Shown here one piece after another: positions 26,640 to 35,520 of a stretch of DNA of 64,000 nt (its first letter is position 1; each line of letters opens with the position of its first letter). The stretch is from positions 310,001 through 374,000 of the forward strand of contig NBBA01000017.1 of the NCBI GenBank assembly GCA_002794785.1, in the 5' to 3' direction. The notes under the pieces are model-generated. The model was not told where the DNA came from, made no database searches, and worked only from the letters and a program-made list of their open reading frames with translations. The DNA is from Coniferiporia sulphurascens. Its lineage: Eukaryota; Basidiomycota; Agaricomycetes; Hymenochaetales; Hymenochaetaceae. A program made the translations under genes and the position numbers.

Positions 26640-27574
26640 ATGAATCGCATTTTTGGGTCTTCCGGGAGCAAGAAGCCCAAGCCAACGCTTCAAGATGCTA
26701 TTTCGTCGGTCAGATCAGCCACATTGCTGCGGACTGCAGCCTCCCTAATACAAATACACAGACGGACACTCGCATGCAGTCAGTGGAGGTGAAGATTAAG
26801 AAACTGGATGCTGAACTTGGAAGATACAAGGAACAGATGAGCAAGCTTAGAAGCGGGCCTGGCAAGGTGAGCTGAGTCTATGCACAGTCATTCCTTTGGG
26901 TCGGCTCACCCATATCATAACAGAGTGCAATCGAGCAAAGAGCTCTGCGAACACTAAAGCAGAAGAAGATGTACGAGTCGCAGCTCATGCAACTGCAGCA
27001 ACAGACGTTCAACATGGAGTCCACCGCACTCGCTACGGAGAACTTACGGAATACAATGGCAACCATGGACGCGATGAAGGTGGCGAACAAAGAGATGAAG
27101 AAGCAGTATGGGAAGATTGACATAGACAAGATCGAGGTGCGCAAGAGACTTTGATGTTTCATGCCCAATTACGATGCTGATGGAGAACTCGCATTGTTCA
27201 GAGCATGCACTACGATATGGAGGAGTTGCTGGAACAGGCGAACGAGATACAAGAGTCGCTGGGAAGGTCGTATGCTGTTCCAGATGAACTCGACGAAGCC
27301 GATCTTCAAGCAGGTACGCTTCCCAGTTGTGATTTTGCTATGACTACCGTTCATTAACATCTCACAGAACTTGATGCCCTCTCCCTCGAAGAGGAAGACG
27401 AGAGCACATCATATTTGGCCGACTTGAACAAGGCTCCTGACTATCTGGACGAGGAACCAGTTGAGGTCGGCGAGGTAAGTCGGTGTCTCCTTTCTCTCAT
27501 GAGAACAGTAGCCCCTAAACAACCGCATACAGACACCCGCCAAACCAGAAGCATTGAGGACGACGGCGTCGTGA
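26640..27574 (+). CDS. VPS60: ESCRT-III-associated Vps60/CHMP5
   Basis: Snf7-family coiled-coil protein of the endosomal ESCRT-III machinery that binds Vta1/LIP5 and modulates Vps4. The ATG at 26640 opens MNRIFGSSGSKKPKPTLQDA, the typical Vps60 N-terminus. Later exons give VEVKIKKLDAELGRYKEQM, RALRTLKQKKMYESQLMQLQ, NLRNTMATMDAMKVANKEMK, YGKIDIDKIE and MEELLEQANEIQESLGRSY. DELDEADLQAELDALSLEEE provides the acidic C-terminal helix, and the protein ends in TPAKPEALRTTAS. Six exons and about 220 aa match the family length. It is followed in the same orientation by RCC1. Confidence 0.95.
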
Positions 27575-27917
27575 GAACCGCATTCGCACATTTGATACCA
27601 TATTTTTGTTGTATTTCTACCGCGTCGTGTACAGTAATTATACAAACAACAAAGACATCTCGAAACGGCTACCGAAGTTCGGCCGGAGCACTGGTGAGTC
27701 TTGTAGACGCGCCCCGGTCACGTGTGCGCACGTCCCGCTACGCGGGGGGTTGTGCTGCCGCGGCTCAAGGCTGTATAGCAAACCTCCAACAAGCCACGCT
27801 CAGCTCTCGGAGGACGCATACAGTACCGAACCTCGCTGTTGTACTTCAGGCTTTCGATTAAAGCCTCCTTTAACTCTTCACCACTACGTCCTACTTCACT
27901 GTACGATAACACCACCC
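27575..27917. other. intergenic VPS60-RCC1
   Basis: 3' flank of VPS60 and promoter of RCC1. A plus-strand frame at 27606 runs into RCC1 but starts upstream without support. The RCC1 start is taken as 27918. Confidence 0.4.
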
Positions 27918-29762
27918 ATGCCGGCAGCTCCCATCCCCCGAAGGTCCTCACGCGCTAAAATCGAGCCGACAGCCAACGACAAGGCTACGACGACGAAAGC
28001 TGCGGCAAAAGGGAAGGCGCCTGCCGCGAAGGGGAAGCGTCCTATATCTCCGGAGCCCGAGTCGGATGACGACACAAAAAAGCAGCCAGCAAAGCGCTCG
28101 AGGAGCGTGAAGGATGCTGCGACGTCCTCGGATGAGGAAGTCAAGGCCATCGACACCGCTCTGAAGAAGGCAGAGCTGGGAACGAAGAAGGTCGCAGAGA
28201 AAAAATCGAAAGCTGCGGGTGCAAAGGGCGCTGCTGATAAGGCTGCAGGCGCGAAGACCACGAGGGAGAAGGCGACTGTTGCGAAAGGTACTGCGAAGAA
28301 GACAGCCCGCACTGTGACTAATCCACTCCCAACACCACCGGAACATACGCGCCCCGCGAACCAAATCTTCGTATGGGGAGCGGGCAACTTTGGCCAGTTT
28401 GGAATGGGCCCGGAACACCTGGGCGAGTTCGACAAGCCGAAAAAGAATCCATGGGTCGAGAAAAAAATGGATGAAGGCTTGTTTGGCGGCGAGGGAGCGG
28501 GAATTGAAGCCATCGCGGCAGGCGGGTTGCATACTATGTTCATCGATGAGAAGGGGACGGTCAGTAAATTATATCATGGCTTGTCGTGTTCATTGCTGAA
28601 ACAACCGATAGGTCTGGTCCTGTGGTGTCAATGATGATGCTGCCTTGGGACGTGTAACGAAGGATGTTCCTGATCCCGAGAATGAAGGCGCATTTATGAA
28701 CGTCGACATTCTCACTTCTTTCCCTTATCCCTTGCAATCCCTCGTCGACGATAACTTTCGCGCCGTCTCGATCGCTGCTGGAGACAGCATATGCGCTGCT
28801 ATCAGCGACGTAGGAGAGCTTCGAGTCTGGGGCTCTTTCAGGGTAAGTTTTTCTGTTTAAGGATGGATCACAGTATTAATCATCCATTTCTGCAGGCGAA
28901 CGAAGGTTCACTCGGATTTTCCAATGGTTCAAAATATCAATATATTCCAGCCCCTATCCTCAACTTACCGAAGGACGAAAACGTCTCCTCAGTGGCAGCT
29001 GGAAACAACCACCTTGTCGTGCTGACCACTCATGGGAATATCTACACATGGGGCGCAGGCGAGCAGGGCCAACTCGGCCGTAAAATCATCGAACGGCGCA
29101 AGATCCACGGCACGACGCCAGAGAAGGTGACCCTCAAGGCGCGCTCGTTGAAAGCCGTCGTCGTCGGCGCAGGCAACTACACCTCCTACGCCGTCGATGA
29201 AAAGGGCGGCGTGTGGGGCTGGGGGCTCAATAGCATGGGCCAGGTCGGCACAGGCTACGAAGACGAGGACGACCAGATTGTGCCGCAGCCGCAGTTAGTT
29301 ATCGGGCTCAGCAGCGACGAGCTTGGCGGCGCGCGCATCACGCGTATCGTGGGCGGCGAGCACCACACACTGTTCCTTGCGTCTGACGGGCGCGTGTTCG
29401 CGTGCGGTCGGGCGAATGGCGGACAACTCGGGCTTCCCGCCGACCACGCGGTGTTCAAGGCAGAGGGCTACGAGGGCCTCGTCGCGGAGCCGACGCTCAT
29501 TCCGTTCCCTGATGCACCGGCAGACGACCCCGTCGTGCATATTTCGGCGGGCATCCACTCTAACTTCGCGGTGACGGCTGCGGGTGCACTGTACGCGTGG
29601 GGCGAGGGAAACCAGGGGGAGCTGGGTATTGGTGACGATACAGATGCGAAGACGCCGACTGTTATCGTCCGCAAGGAGGGTGGCTCGTGGAAAGCGATCT
29701 CTGCGGAGAGCGGCGGGCAGCACAGTCTCGGGCTGTTCGTAAAAAAGGCGGCTAAGGCCTGA
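27918..29762 (+). CDS. RCC1: RCC1-type Ran guanine-nucleotide exchange factor
   Basis: Chromatin-bound exchange factor for the Ran GTPase (yeast Srm1, fission-yeast Pim1), driving nuclear transport and spindle control. Three exons, about 580 aa. The first 130 or so residues are Lys/Ala-rich, with basic nuclear-localisation clusters such as KRPISPEPESDDD and KKQPAKRSRS. The seven-bladed propeller follows: IFVWGAGNFGQFGMGPEHLG, IEAIAAGGLHTMFIDEKGTV, VWSCGVNDDAALGR, SVAAGNNHLVVLTTHGNIYT, WGAGEQGQLGR, GVWGWGLNSMGQVGTG, IVGGEHHTLFLASDGRVFAC and LYAWGEGNQGELGIGDD, ending SGGQHSLGLFVKKAAKA. The repeat pattern is complete. Part of its 3' end is duplicated as a relic at 31873-31940. Confidence 0.95.
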
Positions 29763-30156
29763 GGCTTGATCTGATTGTTTTAACTTGTCTTGTTTTTGTT
29801 TCTGTTTCTTTGCATAGATTTTTTCTTCATTTCGCGAACATGGCCCACCCCACTCCGTGCGACACGACACACCCACGCGATCTAACCCAACTTTTTTTCT
29901 TTCTTAAACGCTTCAATTCCATTCCAACGGCTTTCGTATCACTCAGACGGTCCCGCATTGCATTACATTAGATTTTGTGATTAAATACTGTTGCAGTCGT
30001 CCTAATTGGAAACCCGAAGATGACAAGTGGAAGATACCAAGACTGTGAAGACAAGACTCCGAAACAAGATAACCCAGGGCCAAGAACCCTAATCTACGTC
30101 AATGGAAGGGCAAGATGTGTTCGCAAATAAACAGAGATTCCGCTATGCTCCCTTCC
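29763..30156. other. convergent intergenic region, left part of the duplicated unit
   Basis: Lies between the RCC1 stop and the 3' end of oxygenase copy A. Most of this stretch is missing from the second unit, where the RCC1 relic is followed almost at once by the copy B stop. Confidence 0.5.
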
Positions 30157-31597
30157 CTACGTATATGTATCCTTCAATCTGTTTAAAGGGCCCTAGTAAG
30201 ACACCTATTTTCTTCACGCATCGAATCTAATTTAGTGCTCACCTCTGTACTATATACTGCTCCGTCGTCACAGCGTCATATCTCTTCGCATTGCCGGGTC
30301 CATAACAGTTTGGAAGACAGTCAATAAGCGCATCACCGTTCGGATTACAGAAGAACGCGATCGATTGACGGGCGGGCGTGATCTGTTCTGACGCGCTGAT
30401 CTGTCGCGCGGGAGGGGCAACGACGCGATGGAGCGTCGAGCGCAGGATGTCGTTCGACCAGCGGCTTAGGAGGTCACCGACGTTGATGACAATTGTACCT
30501 GGCTGGTGCAGGTGGAGCGCGCTCAGGTGTGCATTTGGCGAAAGGGTATGGATCCAAGGCTTACGATAGGAGGGGCGGCCTGAAATGCGCCTGTATGCGG
30601 GTTTTGGACTTCAAGTCCTCCAACCTATTCATCTTTTATTAGTTGCATTCGACTAGCAAACTTTATCGAATGCCTACAGAGTCTTGGAATAGGAGTGTCA
30701 ATGTTCCATAGTCTGAAAGGAAACATTAGTGAAATGGATAAATAGCAAAGCAATTGATACTTACCAGAATGTGCTCCTGCTCTTGCCTGGCCTTCTTTCT
30801 GGAGAATCTCAGTCTTTATGGGAGGGTATGACAGTAGTCGAAGATTGTGGTACTGGTCATTGATTTTGGTATCGAAGAAAGACTCCCCGAGACCAAGACC
30901 GAGTGCTATCGAGCTCATGACAGAAACATGAAGTTCGTGGCAGGTCTACTCAAGCGTATAAGAGCCTTTATTGACAGAAGGTAATTGATAAGTAACCCAC
31001 TTGGAAGAATTGTAGCATAGTATCCTTAAACCCAGGACAGTCCGCTTCCTGAGGCCATTGGTTCTTCCACACTGCGTCCCAGTTACGTCCGATCTCCATC
31101 GTTTCCTTCGCGTCGGGTGCCTTGGCGCGTAGGGCCGCAATCTCGGCTGCGTCCTTGGACTGCGTTACGCGCTCCCGACCTTGCGCAACAAAACCACGAT
31201 TCGAACGAGGGTCTTCCCATGCAAGCTTCGCTTTGGCGTCATAAGGCATCCTGAAGAAGTCTGCGCTCTGCCTTTGCGTCAGCAAGTACACTCGCGGACT
31301 CGAGACAGATAGCGGGACTCGACTGACCTTCACGTAGACATTCTTGACCACAGGCTCTGGGATACCATGGTTCGATAGATAGATGAAGCCTGCTTCTTTA
31401 AAGGCGCCGACAATTTCATCTGCTGTCGCTTGCCTCTCCGTGGACGACGTCGCTTTCCGGTAACGAGCAAAGTCGATAACCGGGATACTAAATGGCTGTG
31501 CGTGCGTTGCGAGTCCCCGGAACGCTCTTTGCAATGCGAGGTAAGACCCACGTCTGCCGCTGCTTTGTCGTGCGCATAGTAAGGGAGGCGCGAGCAT
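30157..31597 (-). CDS. 2-oxoglutarate/Fe(II) oxygenase, isopenicillin-N-synthase-like, copy A
   Basis: Non-heme iron dioxygenase of the IPNS/DIOX family. From ATG 31597, a mitochondrial-presequence-like stretch (basic, with RAFRGLATHAQ) precedes IPVIDFARYR and AFKEAGFIYLSNHGIPEPVV, the DIOX_N domain. QSADFFRMPYDAKAKLAWED and MEIGRNWDAVWKNQWPQE follow. LGLGESFFD and LRLLSYPPI lead to an AHS|DYGTLTLLFQD junction, where H and D are the iron ligands. Then come GTIVINVGDLLSRWSNDILR, STLHRVVAPPARQ with the third ligand His, and ITPARQSIAFFCNPN. The RxS that normally binds 2-oxoglutarate is present as RQS. The last exon adds RLKDTYT and stops at 30157. A tandem paralogue lies upstream at 33405-31960. 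The substrate is unknown. Confidence 0.88.
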
Positions 31598-31959
31598 TGT
31601 GTTGGCAGCAATACTAGTTCGAAAGCGAGCTCGAGTGGATTTGGTGCGCCGAGTTACATACCAGGGGTTATCTATATCGTGCGCATGGACCAGGCGGTTT
31701 CTCACGGGTGCTATACGTTTATCTCAAGTCGAACCGGCGGAAATTTTATTCGTCCATACTAAAGTTGGTCTGCCGTGGCCTAGCGCCAAGTAACTGCCAG
31801 ATATCCCCCGCCTACAGTCGTAAGGTCTCCATCCTGAAGTACCATGTGGAAACTAGGTACATGTATCGGTTAATGCGAAGACGCCGACTGTTATCGTCCG
31901 TAAGGAGGACGGCTCGTGGAAAGCGATCTCTCCGAAGAGTGTCCCAAGGCCAACTACTC
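31598..31959. repeat. junction between the two units of a tandem duplication
   Basis: This spacer can be read in two parts. 31598 to about 31860 resembles the region upstream of oxygenase copy B (33406-33784), including CGGTTTCTCACGGGTGCTAT, CTGCCGTGGC and CCGCCTACAGTCGTA, the last belonging to the leader of the gene at 33785. From 31873 the sequence switches to the 3' coding end of RCC1. The order is therefore the end of unit 1 followed by the start of unit 2, as a direct tandem duplication would leave it. The break lies between about 31840 and 31873. Confidence 0.85.
31873..31940 (+). pseudogene. relic of the RCC1 3' coding end
   Basis: About 68 bases match RCC1 at 29643-29710 with only a handful of substitutions. 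The shared part includes TGCGAAGACGCCGACTG and GGCTCGTGGAAAGCGATCTCT. The remainder of RCC1 is absent. The fragment lies at the left edge of the second duplication unit and has no start, so it is a non-functional copy carried along with the oxygenase gene. Confidence 0.9.
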
Positions 31960-33405
31960 TATTCTATATCAGTAGGGGGATGCGTAACCTTCAATCTGTT
32001 CAAAAGGCCCCCAGTAAAATACTCAGTTCCTTCACCCATGGATATAGTACTCACCGCTGTACGATATACTGTTCCGAATTTACAGCGTCATATCTCTTCG
32101 CATTGTCGGGTCCATAACAATTTGGAAGGCATTCGATAATCGCATCTCTATTCGGATGGCAGAAGAACGCGATTGATTGACGGGCGGGTGTGATTTGCTC
32201 TGACGTGCTAATCTGCTGGGCAGGCGGGGCGACGACGCGGTGAAGCGTCGAGCGCAAGATATCATTCGACCAGCGGCTTAGGAGGTCACCGACGTTGACT
32301 ACTATTGTGCCTGGCTGTGTTGGAGATGGAATACAGTCAGCAATGCATATGGCGAACGCACAGAATTGAAGCTTACGATGGGAGTAGCAGGATGGAATGC
32401 GCCTGTATGCGGGTTTTGGACTTCAAGCCCTCCAACCTAACCCTATTTTATTAGTTATATCCGTCTAGCGCGCTATATTGAAGGCCTACAGAGTCTTAGA
32501 ATAGAAGTGTCAACGTTCCGTAGTCTGAGGAAGAAACGTCAGTAAAAATAAGAATAAGCAAAGAAGTTAGTACTTGCCGGTGTGTGCTCCTGCTCTTGCC
32601 TGGCCTTCTTTCCGAAGAATCTCGGTTTTTATGGGAGGGTATGAGAGCAGCCGTAAGTTGTGGTATTGGTCATTAATTTTACTGTCGAAGAAAGACTCTT
32701 CGAGCCCAAGACCGAGAGCTATTGAACTCATGACAGAAACATGGAGTTCGTGACATGTCTACTCAAGCGGTAGTAGAGGGCCTTCACCAGCAAGACAGAA
32801 CTGATTAGTAACCCACTTGGAAGAATTGCAGCATAGTATTCTTGAACCCAGGACAGTCCGCTTCCTGGGGCCATCGGTTCTTCCACACTGCGTCCCAGTC
32901 GCGTCCGATCTCCATCGTTTCCTTCGCGTCAGGTGCCTTGGCGCGTAGGGCGGCAATCTCGGCTGCATCTCTGGACTGTGTTACGCGCTCCCGCCCTTGC
33001 GCGACATAACCGCGATTCGAGCGGGGATCTTCCCATGCAAGTTTCTCCTTGGAGTCAAAAGGCAACCTGAAGAAGTCTGCGCTCTGTCTTCGCGTTAGCA
33101 AGCACACGCAAATTCGCGGGCTCGGGCTCGACGCGACTGACCTTTTCGTAAACGTCCTTGACCACAGGCTCGGGGATGCCGTGGTTTGACAGATAGATGA
33201 AGCCGGCCTCTTTGAAAGCGCCGACAATTTCATCTGCGGTCGCTTGCTTCTCTGTGGACGACGTCGCTTCCCGGTAACGAGCAAAGTCGATTACCGGGAT
33301 GCGGAATGGCTGTGCATGCGTTGCGAGTCCTCGGGACGCTCTTTGCAATACGAATCCGGGCATGTCGGAGCTTTGTTGTGCGCACAAAGAGGGAGGCGCG
33401 ATCAT
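31960..33405 (-). CDS. 2-oxoglutarate/Fe(II) oxygenase, isopenicillin-N-synthase-like, copy B
   Basis: Tandem paralogue of copy A with the same exon plan. The start at 33405 opens a basic presequence-like region (QRASRGLATHAQPF), then IPVIDFARYREATSSTEKQ and AFKEAGFIYLSNHGIPEPVV. QSADFFRLPFDSKEKLAWED, MEIGRDWDAVWKNRWPQE, a DYGT iron-ligand region near 32520 and LHRVVAPPAQQ follow. ITPARQSIAFFCHPN is present, then LPNCYGPDNAKRYDAVNSEQ. The last exon differs from copy A: RLKVTHPPTDIE, stop at 31960. The frame is intact, so both copies appear functional. N-terminal targeting regions and the C-terminal tail have diverged more than the core. A change in location or regulation is possible (inference). 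Confidence 0.87.
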
Positions 33406-33784
33406 TGTAACGACGACTTCGAGATAGTAGAGATCAGACCCATGGACCGTGCGGTTTCTCACGGGTGCTATATGTTTATATCAAGCCGAACCAACGGACC
33501 ATCACTAATCTTACTCCTGTGTAGTGCTGCTGTCTGCCGTGGCCCAGCGCCAGTTACCACCAGATCCTGATGTTTGCGGCGCACATTTACAATCGGATAC
33601 CGGCGTGATCACTGCTGCGGCTCGGCGAGGTTGGCTACGCACCCTTTAGTTGTTGAAACCCCGCGCTGTTGTTCGTCCGATCTTATAAGGTGACGATGTG
33701 AACAGTCCAAGATTGGTGACACGAGGTTCCTCCTAGTCTTCATTCCTCACCACCTCTCCCGCCTACAGTCGTAGAGCCTCCACT
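33406..33784. other. divergent promoter between oxygenase copy B and the orphan membrane protein
   Basis: 379 bp between two start codons, probably carrying both promoters. Its two ends, but not its centre, are recognisable in the spacer upstream of copy A. Confidence 0.5.
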
Positions 33785-34958
33785 ATGTGCGAACACTGCA
33801 CACATCCTATGCCAACCCATCCGGGAAACACTTCAAGTTCACAAGTCAGCCCGCCGCCTCCCTTTGGGGCCCCCTACTACGTTGCAGCAGATTTTCAAAA
33901 AAACTCGTTTGATGCAGAGAGTCAGCTGCCACTCCATGTCCAGCCAGCTCGGCTGGTAAACTACGGTAGTATTGCTTGCCCAGCTCAAGGCTCAGGCAGT
34001 TGCCACTGTGTTAGAAGGGCTGAGAAGAGGGAAGACGCTGTCCTGAAGGCGGTGTATTTCTACTGCCTAGTGGTATTTTCCGTCCTCTATTACTACGTTT
34101 TCTTTGTCCGGACCTCCGAGGACCCGGCGGCGCTGCCACAGCTCGATGAGGCCGCGAAGTATCGTAATTCGGGGATGTACTGGGAGACTCCGCAACCCCT
34201 GCTATCCTGTTACTCGTACAGCACCCGTGAGTCATTACTATTCCGTGACAAAAACGTGTATCAAACCCAAATGCGGCACGACTAATTGTATCTCAACATT
34301 AAAGGTATGTATAAGGCGCAATTGAAGAGTATCCCGCGCTCCTTCGACCGGAAGAAGGCATGCATGTATACACCTGTCGAAATACACAACGAGACCATCG
34401 AGGAACCTTTTAGATGCGAATTCGAGGTAAGTAGTCGCCCGCCAGTGTCTTGCTTGTCGTGTTGACATTCAGTATAGGGGTCGGCAGACGCTCCAGTGAA
34501 TGGCTACTGGTTGAAAGAGAACGAGTCGTCCTGCAAAACATTCTGGGGACCTTCCAGTGATAAGGCAAGTGGCTCACTTTTGCTAGGAATGGACGTTTTG
34601 CGGACGAGAATGCTGATAACACACCGCTACGTATAGGGTTGTCTGGTATCTGGCAAGAGAGTACGCGTCTTTCCTCATCGCACATTGTTATAACTCAACT
34701 AAGGGTTTGTGCTGCATTTCAGAGGATTGAGGCTCCATTGTTCAACATGAGGCAGCCTGACGGCTGGTTCGAAATGTGCGACTCTACCCCTGCCGAAATT
34801 CACGGAGTGATGTATGCGCACCCAACGTACTGCGACCCGCGGGTTAGTATGAATATTGCCCGTCTGGAATCCAGGTGTGCTAATCAGTTTATCGTTTTCT
34901 ACAGGTGGGCAAAGTAATGACAGGTATCTGGGACATCGACGACCCGGGCTGTCAATGA
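33785..34958 (+). CDS. orphan single-pass membrane protein with Cys-containing ectodomain
   Basis: Six exons join in frame from ATG 33785 to TGA 34956-34958. A Pro/Ser/His N-terminal segment is followed by a Cys pair region (CPAQGSGSCHC), basic residues, and one membrane helix (AVYFYCLVVFSVLYYYVFFV), roughly residues 90-110. The rest is a C-terminal domain with several Cys: RKKACMYTPVEIH, PFRCEF, ESSCKTFWG, GCLVSGKR, WFEMCDSTP, YCDPR and DDPGC, suggesting a lumenal or extracellular disulfide domain. The third intron begins GC (AAG then GCAAGT at about 34564), a rare GC-AG intron; reading through would break the frame. No family is recognised. It is probably a fungus-specific protein. Confidence 0.7.
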
Positions 34959-35520
34959 TGGGCCGTGCGTATGAAGACTTCTAGGTTGGGTTGCTTGGTT
35001 GCTATGGGCCCGTCAAAATATCGTGGTACCTTCGTGAAAGCTACCCCGAGTTGATGCCTAGAACAACGATTGTTGCTTAGACAACCACCCCATTGTCTTT
35101 TTTCTTGCTGTATCGTGTTGAACGTCGTTGTGTAGTTGTAAAATAGTGTAGTCGCCTCCGTATATTAACGACCGCCATTAGTCTGCACACGCGTTGAGTA
35201 CATATCCGTATTAGCTGCGTAAATAACCGTGCCCCGACGTCCGAGGGAAGCCACGCAAGTATAACTGCGTGTCCTTATAATACAGCTGGATGCAGCATGG
35301 CTCTTCAACTCGCTATCGCGCTATGCCTGGACTACCCAAAATTTACGAAGTCGTCGTGTTTTAAGTTATAGGATATCACGCCAGCACCCCCACACATTCC
35401 AGTCTTTACAATAGGAAATAAGAACATTCTACACCCAGGCAATTAAGTACAAAGCCTTCTTTATTCTCGAAAAAATAGGAAATACCAGTTAGCTATAAAG
35501 CAATGCGCATACTACTTAAA
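34959..35520. other. convergent intergenic region
   Basis: 3' flanks of the orphan membrane protein (plus) and the M28 peptidase (minus). No other feature recognised. Confidence 0.45.

Noticed and set aside
27606..28634. RCC1 start at 27606
   Set aside because: The extra N-terminal 104 residues have no RCC1-like character and overlap the likely promoter; the ATG at 27918 opens the natural basic tail.
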